Assembly (NCBI RefSeq): GCF_036038375.1
Contig: NZ_CP107935.1
Span: forward strand, 1-64,000
Source of the DNA: Streptomyces sp. NBC_00414
GTDB lineage: Bacteria > Actinomycetota > Actinomycetes > Streptomycetales > Streptomycetaceae
Reading direction: 5' to 3'
DNA: 64,000 bases
How positions within the stretch are numbered: the first letter of the stretch is position 1; each line of letters opens with the position of its first letter. The notes below the pieces were generated by a model that saw nothing but the letters and a program-made list of their open reading frames with translations, did no database searches and was not told the DNA's origin. This document shows, in pieces, positions 51,809 to 60,665 of this stretch. The position numbers and the translations under genes were made by a program.

Positions 51809-51825
51809 ATACCAGATGCATACCA
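51809..51825 (+). promoter_or_regulatory. GntR operator at kbaZ promoter
   Basis: ATACCAGATGCATACCA, again ATACCA repeated at 11 bases, located 12 bases upstream of the -35 box of the promoter at 51837-51865. Confidence 0.65.
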
Positions 51826-51836
51826 GAATAAGACTA

Positions 51837-51865
51837 TTGACGACCCTAAATAAGACCAGTACTGT
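51837..51865 (+). promoter_or_regulatory. promoter of amino-sugar operon
   Basis: TTGACG (51837-51842) and TACTGT (51860-51865) are 17 bases apart, in the expected geometry for the main sigma factor, 65 bases before the kbaZ-type ATG at 51931. AATAAGAC is repeated inside and just upstream (51827, 51849). Confidence 0.6.
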
Positions 51866-51930
51866 CCGAAATGAGCCATAGGCCATGACGGCACATGGGC
51901 TTGAGATGCGCGTCGAGTGAGGGGTTGGCA

Positions 51931-53226
51931 ATGCAGAGCCCATTGAGCGAGGTGGTCCGGCGCCAGAAGGCCGGACAACCGCAGGGCATCACCTCGGTGT
52001 GTTCGGCTCATCCGCTGGTCATCGAGGCAGCCGTGGTGCAAGCACGGGAGACCGGCGGTCATGTACTGGTGGAGGCGACCTCGAACCAGGTCGACCAGTA
52101 CGGCGGTTACACGGGCATGCGGCCCGCGGACTTCCGCGACCTCGTGCACGGCATCGCCGCCGAAAGTGGTCTGTCACTGGACCGCGTGATCCTCGGCGGC
52201 GACCACCTCGGACCGAACCGGTGGCAGTCCCTGACGCCCGACGAGGCGATGGAGCGGGCCGACGCCCTGGTCGCCGCCTACGTGGCGGCAAACTTCACCA
52301 AGATCCACCTGGACTGCAGCTTCGCATGTGCCGGAGAACCCGCACCGCTGACCGACGACGTGGTCGCCGAACGCGCCGCGCGGCTGATCCGGGTGGCCGA
52401 GGAGACGGCCGGCCCCGAGCGGGCCGAGCGGATCCGGTACGTGATCGGTACCGAGGTGCCCACGCCCGGCGGCGCGCACGAGACGCTCGGCGCCCTCGCC
52501 CCGACCACTCCCGAGGCGGCACGCACCACTCTGGAGCAGCACCGCAAGGCGTTCGCCCGACACGGCATCGACGAGGTCTGGCCGCGTGTCATGGCCCTCG
52601 TCGTCCAGCCGGCCGTGGAGTTCGACCATCTTCAGGTCGTCGACTACCGGCGGGAGCTGACCGAGGAACTGCGCAAAGTCCTCGACGACGAGCCCACCAT
52701 GGTCTACGAGGCCCACTCGACCGACTACCAGACCGCCGAGGCGCTCAGCGCGCTGGTCGAGGACCACTGGGCGGTCCTCAAGGTGGGCCCCGGGCTGACC
52801 TTCGCCCTGCGCGAGGCGCTGTTCGCCCTGGCCGCGATCGAGGACGAACTGGTGCCGGCCGCCGAGCGGTCGGGGCTTGCCGAGGTCGTCGAGCGGCGGA
52901 TGCTCGCCGAGCCGGCCAAGTGGGAGGGCTACTACCCGGGCGGCGCCGCCGAGCAGCGCCTCGCGCGCCGCTACAGCTACAGCGACCGGATGCGCTACTA
53001 CTGGCCCGACCCCGAGATCGAAAAGGCCCAGGCCCGGCTGCTGGACAACCTCTCGGCCGTGGACGTCCCCCTGCCGCTGCTCAGCGCACATCTCCCGCTC
53101 CAGTACGCCCGCGTCCGCCACGGCGAGCTCGCCGCCCGGCCGCGCGACCTGGCCGTGGACCACGTCCGCGATGTTCTGCGCGACTACGACCGCGCCTCCC
53201 ACCCGCACCAGAAGGAGCACGTGTGA
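51931..53226 (+). CDS. kbaZ: D-tagatose-bisphosphate aldolase, class II, non-catalytic subunit type
   Basis: 431 residues. GQPQGITSVCSAHPLVIEAA, LVEATSNQVDQYGGYTGMRP, VILGGDHLGPNRWQ, KIHLDCSFACAGEP and VLKVGPGLTFALREALFALA are the conserved blocks of the GatZ/KbaZ/AgaZ family. These proteins support the catalytic aldolase subunit (KbaY, here at 56515) and have also been proposed to act as tagatose-6-phosphate kinases. The ATG at 51931 follows GAGGGG. Its stop overlaps the agaS start (GTGTGA). Confidence 0.85.
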   Translation: MQSPLSEVVRRQKAGQPQGITSVCSAHPLVIEAAVVQARETGGHVLVEATSNQVDQYGGYTGMRPADFRDLVHGIAAESGLSLDRVILGGDHLGPNRWQSLTPDEAMERADALVAAYVAANFTKIHLDCSFACAGEPAPLTDDVVAERAARLIRVAEETAGPERAERIRYVIGTEVPTPGGAHETLGALAPTTPEAARTTLEQHRKAFARHGIDEVWPRVMALVVQPAVEFDHLQVVDYRRELTEELRKVLDDEPTMVYEAHSTDYQTAEALSALVEDHWAVLKVGPGLTFALREALFALAAIEDELVPAAERSGLAEVVERRMLAEPAKWEGYYPGGAAEQRLARRYSYSDRMRYYWPDPEIEKAQARLLDNLSAVDVPLPLLSAHLPLQYARVRHGELAARPRDLAVDHVRDVLRDYDRASHPHQKEHV

Positions 53227-54386
53227 CCACGCCCTTTGGCACGCTGTCCTCGGACGACGGCGCTGCCCACACCGTCCGCGAGATCGCCCAGCAGCCCGCG
53301 CTGTGGCGCGAGGTCGACAAGATCGTCGCGGCCTCCCGGGACTCGCTGGACGCCTTCCTGCCTCCGCTCCTCGCCCGCGGCGACCTGCGCGTGGTGCTCA
53401 CCGGCGCCGGCACCTCCGCCTTCGCCGGCCAGGTGCTCCAGCCCGCCCTGGCCCGGAGGCTGGGACGGCGCGTCGACGCGGTCCCCACCACGGACCTCGT
53501 CGCCGACCCCCGCGGTTGTCTCGCCGAGGACCTGCCCACGCTGTTGGTCTCCTTCGCGCGCTCGGGTGACAGTCCCGAGTCCGTGGCCGCCACCGCCTTG
53601 GCCGACCAGGTTCTCTCCGAGGTGCACCACCTCGTGATCACCTGCAACGAGCAGGGCCGCCTGGCGCGCGAACACGCGAAGCTGCCGAAGTCGCACGTGC
53701 TGCTGATGCCGCCCGAGTCCAACGACCACGGCTTCGCCATGACATCGAGCTTCACCTGCATGACGCTCGCGGCACTGCTCGCCCTGGGCGGCAGCGCCTA
53801 CGACGGCGTCGCCGAACGCCTGGCCCGGGCAGCCGAGTCGATCACCGAGAGCAGCGCTGTCGACCGCACCGTCGGCGCCCTCCTGGAGAGCGCGCCCGAG
53901 CGGATCGTCTTCCTCGGCAGCGGCCCGCTCAAGGGCCTCGCCGAGGAGTCGGCGCTGAAGGTGCTTGAGCTGACCGGTGGGACGCTCATGGCCGTCGCGG
54001 AGTCCGCGCTGGGGTTCCGGCACGGTCCCAAGGCGGTTCTCAACAACCGTTCAGTCGTAGTGGTGTACATGTCGAACGACCCGTACACCCGCAAGTACGA
54101 CCAGGACATCTACGCGGAGCTGTGCGGAAATCTGCCCGCCGGCAGCGTCGTCACGGTCTCCGCGGACTCCGGCGCGGGAACGCAGGGCACAGACGCCGAC
54201 GCCTGGCCGCTGCCGGGCCTCGACGGCGTCGAGGATGTCGCCCTGGCACTGTCCGCCGTGGTGTACGCCCAGCTCATCGCCCTGCGCGCCTCCCTGGCCC
54301 GAGGTCTGCGGCCCGACAACCCGTTCCCCTCGGGGGAGATCAACCGCGTGGTGCAAGGCGTGACCTTGCACTCCTTGCACCACTGA
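53223..54386 (+). CDS. agaS: AgaS-type galactosamine-6-phosphate isomerase/deaminase
   Basis: 387 residues with two SIS domains: VVLTGAGTSAFAGQVLQPAL (about 57-76), FARSGDSPESVAATALAD, and the second with IVFLGSGPLKGLAEESALKV and ALGFRHGPKAVLNNRSVVVV. AgaS converts galactosamine-6-phosphate to tagatose-6-phosphate and ammonia. The start GTG overlaps the kbaZ stop. Length and domains are normal for AgaS. Confidence 0.85.
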   Translation: MTTPFGTLSSDDGAAHTVREIAQQPALWREVDKIVAASRDSLDAFLPPLLARGDLRVVLTGAGTSAFAGQVLQPALARRLGRRVDAVPTTDLVADPRGCLAEDLPTLLVSFARSGDSPESVAATALADQVLSEVHHLVITCNEQGRLAREHAKLPKSHVLLMPPESNDHGFAMTSSFTCMTLAALLALGGSAYDGVAERLARAAESITESSAVDRTVGALLESAPERIVFLGSGPLKGLAEESALKVLELTGGTLMAVAESALGFRHGPKAVLNNRSVVVVYMSNDPYTRKYDQDIYAELCGNLPAGSVVTVSADSGAGTQGTDADAWPLPGLDGVEDVALALSAVVYAQLIALRASLARGLRPDNPFPSGEINRVVQGVTLHSLHH

Positions 54387-54435
54387 TCAAAGGCATCAAC
54401 GGCGCGGATCGAGGGCGCCGGACGGAGGTACAACG

Positions 54436-55428
54436 ATGTTCCTAGGTGTCGACGGTGGCGGTACCAAAACCGCATTCTGCATGGTCGACCGGTCCGGACA
54501 AGTCGTGGCGCGAGCGCAGGCGGCAAGTTCGTACTACTTCTCCCACGGCATCGAGCTTGTCGAACGTGTGCTCAAAGAAGGCGTCGAAGCTGTCTGCACA
54601 GCGGCTGATCTGGCCCCCGCCGACATCGAGTACGCCTTCTTCGGACTGCCCGGCTACGGGGAGGCGGCCCGCGATCTGCCCGTCCTGAACGCGACCCCAC
54701 GAGCGGTGCTCGGGCACGACCGCTACGCCTGTGACAACGACATGGTCTGCGGCTGGGCGGGTTCGCTGGGCGCGGTCGACGGCATCAACGTCATCAGCGG
54801 CACCGGCTCGATGACCTACGGCGAGCGGCTGGGCCGAGGCGTGCGCATCGGTGGCTGGAGCGAGATGTTCGGCGACGAGGGATCGGCGCACTGGATCGCG
54901 ATCCGGGGCCTCAACGCCTTCTCGCGGATGGGCGACGGGCGGCTCCCCGAGGGCCCCCTGGCCGAGGTGCTGCGGCGCCACCTGCGTCTCGCGTCCGACC
55001 TCGACGTGATCGACGTCGTCCACAACCAGTGGCAGGGCGACCGGAGCCGGATCGCCGCGCTCAGCCGCTCGGTGGCCGACGCTGCCGCTCTGGGCGACGC
55101 GGTCGCCACGGAGATCCTCACCGACGCGGGCCGGGAACTCGCCCTGCTCGTCGACGTCACCCGCGAGCGGCTGGAGTTCGGCCCGGACGAGACCGTACCG
55201 GTCTCCTACTCCGGCGGCACCTTCGGCGCCCACATGGTTCTGGAGGCGTTCACCTCCGGACTGAGAAATCGTCCTACCCACTACGAGCTGCGACACCCTC
55301 TCTACGAGCCTGTCGTAGGTGCTGCTCTGTACGCGGCAAAACTCGCTGGAACCGCGCTCGACCAGCCCGCGCTCGACGCGCTGCGGCTGGCCTCCAGGAC
55401 CCCTGCCTCAGGAGAGGACGACCGATGA
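54436..55428 (+). CDS. BadF/BadG/BcrA/BcrD-type amino-sugar kinase
   Basis: 330 residues. FLGVDGGGTKTAFCMVDRSG (phosphate 1 loop of the ASKHA fold), VLGHDRYACDNDM, INVISGTGSMTYG (phosphate 2) and RIGGWSEMFGDEGSAHWIAI, PVSYSGGTFG are the blocks of N-acetylglucosamine-kinase-like proteins. In this cluster it most likely phosphorylates N-acetylgalactosamine or galactosamine after uptake by the non-PTS transporter. GGAGG precedes the ATG; its stop overlaps the transporter start. Confidence 0.85.
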   Translation: MFLGVDGGGTKTAFCMVDRSGQVVARAQAASSYYFSHGIELVERVLKEGVEAVCTAADLAPADIEYAFFGLPGYGEAARDLPVLNATPRAVLGHDRYACDNDMVCGWAGSLGAVDGINVISGTGSMTYGERLGRGVRIGGWSEMFGDEGSAHWIAIRGLNAFSRMGDGRLPEGPLAEVLRRHLRLASDLDVIDVVHNQWQGDRSRIAALSRSVADAAALGDAVATEILTDAGRELALLVDVTRERLEFGPDETVPVSYSGGTFGAHMVLEAFTSGLRNRPTHYELRHPLYEPVVGAALYAAKLAGTALDQPALDALRLASRTPASGEDDR

Positions 55429-56375
55429 ACAGAGGTACGAAGAGCTGGATCGTGTACGCGTCGCTACTGGTCCTGTTCTGGGGTGTGTGGGGTGCCTTCT
55501 CCAGCGAGCCGAACAGCAGGTACGGCTATCCCAACGAGATGATCTACATCATCTGGGCCTGCACGATGCTCATCCCCGCGTACTTCGCGATGCGCGGCAA
55601 CACGTTCGACCGCCGGCCGATCGCCGCGGGGTACGGTTTGATCGCGGGACTGACCGGCGCCGGCGGACAGCTGCTGCTGTTCCACGCGCTCGCCAACGGC
55701 CCGGCGTACCTGATCTTCCCCCTGGTCTCGCTCTCCCCGGTGATCACCGTCCTCATGGCGATGGCGCTGCTGCGTGAACGGATCAACCGGCTCGCCCTCA
55801 TAGGTGTCGTCGCGGCGCTGGCGGCGATCGTGCTGTTCAGCATTCCCAGCAGCAAGGACGACTCGAACTCACACGGCCCGTGGCTGCTGATGGCCATCGT
55901 GATCTGCGTCGCCTGGGGCGTGCAGGCGTTCTGCATGCGCAAGGCCGCTGTGGTCGGGGTCAACGACGCGACGACCTTCGGCTGGATGACCATCAGCGGA
56001 CTGCTGCTGGTGCCGGTGGCGTTCGTGATGATGGGCGATTTCCCGTCCGACGCCCCGTGGCAGGCGCCCGCGCTCACCGCGGTGACGCAGGTCCTCAACG
56101 CGGTCGGCGCGCTGTTCCTGGTCATGGCGTTCAGCCGGGGCAAGGCCACGGTGGTCGCCCCCGTCACCAACGCACTGGCGCCGGTGCTGACCATCGTGCT
56201 GTCCCTGGCGGTCTACCAGAGGCTCCCCAATGTGTGGGGCACCCTCGGCATCGTGCTGGCCCTCGCCGGCTCCACCCTCATGGTCTACAGCGACGAGAAG
56301 AGCGGCGAGAGTGCCGTGGCCCCGGGGGCCGCGGACGGCGGCGCGCACGTGAGTCCGGCCCCGCAGAAGTCCTGA
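55425..56375 (+). CDS. DMT/EamA-family transporter
   Basis: 316 residues with about ten hydrophobic segments, starting SWIVYASLLVLFWGVWGAFS and ending with two EamA-type halves (LIAGLTGAGGQLLLFHALAN, then LTAVTQVLNAVGALFLVMAF). The C-terminus is a short polar tail. DMT proteins move small metabolites and sugars. The ATGA overlap with the kinase stop and the cluster suggest uptake of the amino sugar. No PTS genes or ABC transporter are in the window. Confidence 0.8.
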   Translation: MNRGTKSWIVYASLLVLFWGVWGAFSSEPNSRYGYPNEMIYIIWACTMLIPAYFAMRGNTFDRRPIAAGYGLIAGLTGAGGQLLLFHALANGPAYLIFPLVSLSPVITVLMAMALLRERINRLALIGVVAALAAIVLFSIPSSKDDSNSHGPWLLMAIVICVAWGVQAFCMRKAAVVGVNDATTFGWMTISGLLLVPVAFVMMGDFPSDAPWQAPALTAVTQVLNAVGALFLVMAFSRGKATVVAPVTNALAPVLTIVLSLAVYQRLPNVWGTLGIVLALAGSTLMVYSDEKSGESAVAPGAADGGAHVSPAPQKS

Positions 56376-56384
56376 TCGCCCGTA

Positions 56385-56472
56385 TATCCGTACCGGCCGA
56401 ACCACGTATCCGTAGCGGCCGAACCACATGGTGGTACCGGCCGAACCACATGGCGGTACGGGCCGACACCGG
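56385..56472. repeat. four 22-bp tandem repeats before aldolase gene
   Basis: Units start at 56385, 56407, 56429 and 56451, each close to TATCCGTACCGGCCGAACCA; the period is exactly 22 bases, two helical turns, and CGGCCGAACCAC is perfect in the first three. They fill the gap between the transporter stop and the aldolase start at 56515. They do not match the ATACCA operator. A regulator site, or an RNA structure, is possible. Confidence 0.7.
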
Positions 56473-56514
56473 CCCGTACCCACCGAACCGACATGAAAGC
56501 GAGGGGACACCCTC

Positions 56515-57423
56515 ATGCCCCTGGTTCCCACGCGCGAACTCGTCTCGCAGGCCGCCGCCGCGGGCCGGGCCGTCGCCGCCTTCAACGTGATCACGCTGGA
56601 GCACGCCGAGGCGATCACCACCGGCGCAGCCGCGGCGGGCGCCCCAGGGGTGATCCTGCAGATCAGCGAGAACGCCGTACGGTTCCACGGCGGCCGGGTC
56701 GAGCCGATCGCGCGGGCAGCGGCCGAGGTCGGCAAGGCCTGCGAAGTCGACATCGCACTCCACATGGACCATGTGACGGACATGCGGCTGCTGCGCACGG
56801 CGGCCGACGCGGGGTTCTCCTCCGCGATGTTCGACGCCGGGGCGCAGCCGTACGCCGAGAACCTCGCCGCCACCCGCGCCGCGGTCCAGTGGGCCCACGG
56901 TGCGGGCCTGTGGCTGGAGGCCGAACTCGGCTATGTGGGCGGCAAGCCCGACGCCCCCGCGAGCGCCCACGCGGCCGGGGTGCGCACCGACCCGCAGGAG
57001 GCGGCGCGCTATGTCGCGGACACCGGCGTGGACGCCCTGGCCGTCGCCGTCGGCAGCAGCCACGCCATGACCGAACGCTCCGCGACCCTGGATCACGCGC
57101 TCATCGAACGCCTGCGGGAGGCCGTCCCCGTACCTCTGGTGCTGCACGGTTCGTCGGGCGTCGGCGACGACGATCTGCGACAAGCCGTTCGAGCGGGCAT
57201 CGCGAAGATCAACATCGGTACCGCTCTCAACGTCGCGTTCACCGGCGCGGTCCGCGAGGCGCTGGCGGAGCGCCCCGACCTGACCGACCCCCGCCCCTAC
57301 ATCGACAGGGGTCGGCAGACAATGGCGGAGACGGTCCGGGTCCTGCTCGGTGTGGTGAGTGGCTCAGCCGGGCCCGAAGCTTTCCCCGCACCCGAGGTCG
57401 CCCACCGAGCTGGTCCACAGTAG
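56515..57423 (+). CDS. kbaY: class II ketose-bisphosphate aldolase (tagatose-bisphosphate type)
   Basis: 302 residues. AFNVITLEHAEAITTGAAAA at the start, IALHMDHVTDMRLLRTAADA with the D-H of the zinc/catalytic site (about 82-85), SAMFDAGAQPY, LEAELGYVGGK, VAVGSSHAMT and PLVLHGSSGVGDDDLRQAVR, GIAKINIGTALN are the class II FBP/TBP aldolase blocks in correct order. It would split tagatose-1,6-bisphosphate into DHAP and glyceraldehyde-3-phosphate. GAGGGG nine bases before the ATG. HxDH shows a Met between (HMDH), as in other members. Confidence 0.85.
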   Translation: MPLVPTRELVSQAAAAGRAVAAFNVITLEHAEAITTGAAAAGAPGVILQISENAVRFHGGRVEPIARAAAEVGKACEVDIALHMDHVTDMRLLRTAADAGFSSAMFDAGAQPYAENLAATRAAVQWAHGAGLWLEAELGYVGGKPDAPASAHAAGVRTDPQEAARYVADTGVDALAVAVGSSHAMTERSATLDHALIERLREAVPVPLVLHGSSGVGDDDLRQAVRAGIAKINIGTALNVAFTGAVREALAERPDLTDPRPYIDRGRQTMAETVRVLLGVVSGSAGPEAFPAPEVAHRAGPQ

Positions 57424-57480
57424 GCAGTGAGACGTCGTGGACCTCAGCGGCGCTTGGTGATCACACTTGCCGTACTGGAA

Positions 57481-58242
57481 TCAGGTCCGCGGGCAGCTGA
57501 TGGACAGCAGCCCGGCGACAGCCTGGACGAGGCTGGGGATGCGGGTGGTTGAGCACCGGAGCCTGCGGAGGAGCCGCCAGGCTTCGAAGGTGGCCATGGC
57601 TTGCTCCACGAGTGCGCGGATCTTCGCGTGGGACCGGTTGCCAGCCTTCTGACCGGTGGAACGGGTTACCCAGCGGCCCCAGTACGGGGTGCGGACGGTT
57701 CCGCCGGAACCCCGATATGCCTTGTCCGCCCAGCACTTGATGCCGGCCGCGGCAAGGGCGTCGACGATGCCGTGCTCGCGGGCCGCGCGGACATCGTGGA
57801 CGGCGCCGGGCAGGGCCGGTGAGACCCACAGCAGCCGGCCGAAGGGATCCGTGAGGACCTGCAGGTTCATCCCGTGCTTCCCGGAGTAGAAGGGCCGGTC
57901 CGCGGCGATGCGGTCGATCGGCAGGAGTGAGCCGTCGAGGATCACGAACGCCTTCATCGACGCGACCCGGATCGCGTCGGCCAGAGTGGGCGCGAGACCT
58001 GCCATGAGCTCGACAGCCTCGGTGGCGTAAAGGTAAGCGGTCGTTGTTCCTATACCGAATCCGGCCGCGAGCTGGGCATACGTGTGTCCCATCCGCAGGT
58101 GGGCGAGTGCGAGCAGGGCCTGACGGCCGGCGTTCAGGCGCCTCCAGCGGGAGCCGATCGCCCGACGGCGCCGGCGCAGACGGGCGGACAGGAAACGCAG
58201 GACGGAACTGGACACCTCGACGCCCGACGGGTAAACAAGCAT
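57481..58242 (-). CDS. IS5-type transposase, copy B
   Basis: 253 residues, the diverged partner of copy A (3793-4560): same MLVYPSG start, LAAGFGIGTTTAYLYATEAV HTH, VILDGSLLPIDRI with Asp, WADKAYRGSGG with Asp and ALVEQAMATFEAWR with Glu. It follows the sugar cluster by 57 bases. The frame looks intact. Confidence 0.8.
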   Translation of the reverse strand: MLVYPSGVEVSSSVLRFLSARLRRRRRAIGSRWRRLNAGRQALLALAHLRMGHTYAQLAAGFGIGTTTAYLYATEAVELMAGLAPTLADAIRVASMKAFVILDGSLLPIDRIAADRPFYSGKHGMNLQVLTDPFGRLLWVSPALPGAVHDVRAAREHGIVDALAAAGIKCWADKAYRGSGGTVRTPYWGRWVTRSTGQKAGNRSHAKIRALVEQAMATFEAWRLLRRLRCSTTRIPSLVQAVAGLLSISCPRT

Positions 58243-58301
58243 GCGAAGCCTCTGGTGCAGACGCTTCTCTTGGTCGAAAACCCATCTACCAGGGGCTTCG
58301 C
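58243..58301 (-). promoter_or_regulatory. leader hairpin abutting transposase start codon, copy B
   Basis: 58243-58256 and 58288-58301 pair over 14 bases with one mismatch and touch the ATG at 58240-58242, as in copy A. The loop (GCTTCTCTTGGTCGAAAA) also resembles copy A. From 58302 to 58518 no gene is seen. Confidence 0.6.
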
Positions 58302-58518
58302 CACGTTGTCAGCCCAACCGGCGTGCTTCTGCTACAAGTTGGAAAGGGCTCACGGTAGAGGTTGTCCCGTATGGGGGTTAACCCGTGAGGGCTGGCGGCG
58401 GCCACTGGAAATTCCCCACGTACGGCCAGATGTGGATCTAACCGTTTGTGATCATTCACAAGACTGGGGCCGTACTCGAAGGCTGGTGCGTGGTGGGCGA
58501 GTTCAGTAGACGTCAGCC

Positions 58519-59338
58519 CTATGCGGCCTGAGTGTGGTGGGGCGCGGGAGGTGTGCCGATGCCGGTGGTATCGGTGAGGTCCGCGCCGGTGAGGTTCGCG
58601 TCGGTGAGTGTGGCGCCCGTCAGGTTGGCGTTCTTCAGGCTGGCGTCGGCGAACGTCGTGTGGGAAAGGTTGCAGCCGGTGAGGTTGGCTCCGTCGAGGT
58701 TGGATCCGGCGAAGCAGAACCTGCTCAAGTCGCGGTCGACCAGCTCGGCGCCGCGCAGGTCGACCTTCTCCAGCTCGATGTTGTCTCCCGGCAGAATCAT
58801 GCTGCGTCGGCTCAGCGCCGCAATGGCTCCGCCGACGTCGTCACGGAGCCCTCCGGTGTAGCGCGACCGTTCGGCATCCACCTCACCGGGCGGACGGGTC
58901 GGTGGCCAGGGGGCCCGTTGCCTGACGAAGGAGGCCAGGAGTGCGGCCACGTGGCCGCGGTAGTGCGGTGCCGCGTCGGCGATCTGCTCCATGGCATACA
59001 CGCCGCCGTGCCGAACGGACACCTGCTCGCTCGACAGTTGCTCGATGGCCCGCGCGAACAGCTCGATGAACTGCCCCTCCCTGCTCGCGGATCTGCCGCA
59101 GCGTCATCACCGCACCCAGGCCGATGCCGCCCACCGCAATCAGGCCTGCCGCACCTTGCAGAAGCACCACGCGTACGTCGTTCACCGTTCTGAGCCGGTC
59201 GGCCGCCGATATCTGGAACCCGCCCTGGACGCCGACGTCGTGCCGCACGATCCACGCGGGCGCAAACACCACGCACCAGCCCAGCAGCACACCAAGCCCC
59301 ACCGTGATCACCACTGCCAGCACCACAGTTCGCCGCAT
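58519..59338 (-). pseudogene. membrane pentapeptide-repeat protein, frameshifted
   Basis: The upstream frame (from ATG 59338) has two hydrophobic segments (VLAVVITVGLGVLLGWCVVF and AAGLIAVGGIGLGAVMTL) and reaches LRQIREQGG; the next frame continues QFIELFARAIEQLSSEQVSV, RHGGVYAMEQIAD and a C-terminal pentapeptide array (NLDGANLTGCNLSHTTFADA, SLKNANLTGATLTDANLTGA). One extra G in the GGGG run at about 59080 separates them. Same architecture as the intact gene at 61557-62924. The G run makes a sequencing or slippage error plausible. Confidence 0.75.
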
Positions 59339-59678
59339 GCCCAGAGCATGAAGGCCGTACCCAGCTGCTGACAAGAACGGGGCCGACTGACAGTGCGCCG
59401 TATCGATCACACGTTGTGACACTCACCGCCAGATAGTTCCCCACTAATCTTGCCCTTTACCTTCGGACGTCACGCAGGGCAATCGATTGCTCGTCTGCGT
59501 CAGGCACATGGTTTGTCGCCGCCGGAACGGGCCGGATGTCGCACACGAGCCGTGTGCGACGGGGGTTCAGAAGGTACCGACATGAGTTCTGGCACCTCTT
59601 CGAGTGTCCGGTCAGCAACGAGACGAGACGAGTCGTATTGCATCACTCCGGAGGTATGCGTCATGATGACGACACAAC

Positions 59679-59703
59679 ATGACGAGACGGCTCGTCTCGT
59701 CAT
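59679..59703. promoter_or_regulatory. 25-bp inverted repeat upstream of hydrolase
   Basis: ATGACGAGACG-GCT-CGTCTCGTCAT: perfect 11-bp arms with a 3-base centre, 28 bases before the hydrolase ATG at 59731. A related half-site (ACGAGACGAGACGAGTCGT) lies at 59617. The size and symmetry fit a TetR-family operator, but no TetR gene is adjacent. Confidence 0.65.
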
Positions 59704-59730
59704 CGAGTCGTGGATGTGGAGAACGGTTCC

Positions 59731-60636
59731 ATGAATCAGCGGTTTGTCCAGGTTGACCCGGCGGTGCGGCTGTGGTCCGAGGTGCGCGGCGACCCCCGGG
59801 ATTCCACCCTGTTGCTGATCATGGGGGCCGGGGCGTCCGGGCTGGGCTGGCCGGAGGGACTGGTTGATGCGTTGGCCGTGCGCCACCGCGTCATCCGCTA
59901 CGACCACCGGGACACCGGCCGCTCCAGCTTCAGTTTCGACACGCACCCGTACCGCATCGTCGACCTCGCCTCGGACGCGCTCGCCGTCCTCGACGCGTAC
60001 GAAGTGGAGCGGGCGCACATCGTCGGCCACTCCCTGGGCGGCATGCTCACCCAACTGCTGATCGCCGATCACCCCGAACGACTGCTCAGCGCGACAGTGA
60101 TGGGCACCGGCGCTCTCAGCAGCACCCCACTGGCGCACCTGGACGGCTCCCGAACTCCCGTAGACCAACTCCCGTCCATCGACGCACGGGTGCTCGAATT
60201 TTGGTCCCGACCCCACGAGGACCGCGGCCTGGAGGGCGAACTGGACCACCGCGTGGAGCACTGGCGGCTGCTCAACGGCGATCAGATCCCCTTCGACTCC
60301 GAGGAGTTCCGGGCCTCGGAGCGCCGCATCATCGAGCACGCCGGGCGCTACGAGGCGCCCATGACCCACGGGCGCGCGGACCACTCCAGCATGGACCGCA
60401 CCGAGGAACTCGCGCGCACCGAGGTGCCGACCCTGGTTATCTCCGCCCCGGCCGAGCCCGTCTTCCCACCGCCGCACCCCGAACATCTCGCCCAAGTGAT
60501 CGCCGGGGCACGGCTGGTGGAGGTACCGGGCATGGGGCACGCCCTGCCCCGCGCCGTCCACGCACCCCTGGCCGCGGCCGTTCTCGACCACACCCTGGCC
60601 ACGGACGCCGGCGCCCGACCCGAGGCGGGGACGTAA
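59731..60636 (+). CDS. alpha/beta hydrolase
   Basis: 301 residues from the ATG at 59731 (GGAG upstream; an in-frame GTG at 59710 is less likely). VRYDHRDTGRSS-type oxyanion region (VIRYDHRDTGRS), AHIVGHSLGGMLTQLLIADH with the nucleophile GHSLGG (about residue 98), and a late GMGHALP with the catalytic His. Length and order are typical of the alpha/beta hydrolase fold (esterase, epoxide hydrolase or related). Confidence 0.85.
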   Translation: MNQRFVQVDPAVRLWSEVRGDPRDSTLLLIMGAGASGLGWPEGLVDALAVRHRVIRYDHRDTGRSSFSFDTHPYRIVDLASDALAVLDAYEVERAHIVGHSLGGMLTQLLIADHPERLLSATVMGTGALSSTPLAHLDGSRTPVDQLPSIDARVLEFWSRPHEDRGLEGELDHRVEHWRLLNGDQIPFDSEEFRASERRIIEHAGRYEAPMTHGRADHSSMDRTEELARTEVPTLVISAPAEPVFPPPHPEHLAQVIAGARLVEVPGMGHALPRAVHAPLAAAVLDHTLATDAGARPEAGT

Positions 60637-60665
60637 CCTCGATCTGCGGGTCGGCCAAGCGCGGC

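Noticed and set aside
51999..53222. Upstream extension of the agaS frame through kbaZ
   Set aside because: The kbaZ frame is clearly coding there; agaS starts at the GTG that overlaps the kbaZ stop.
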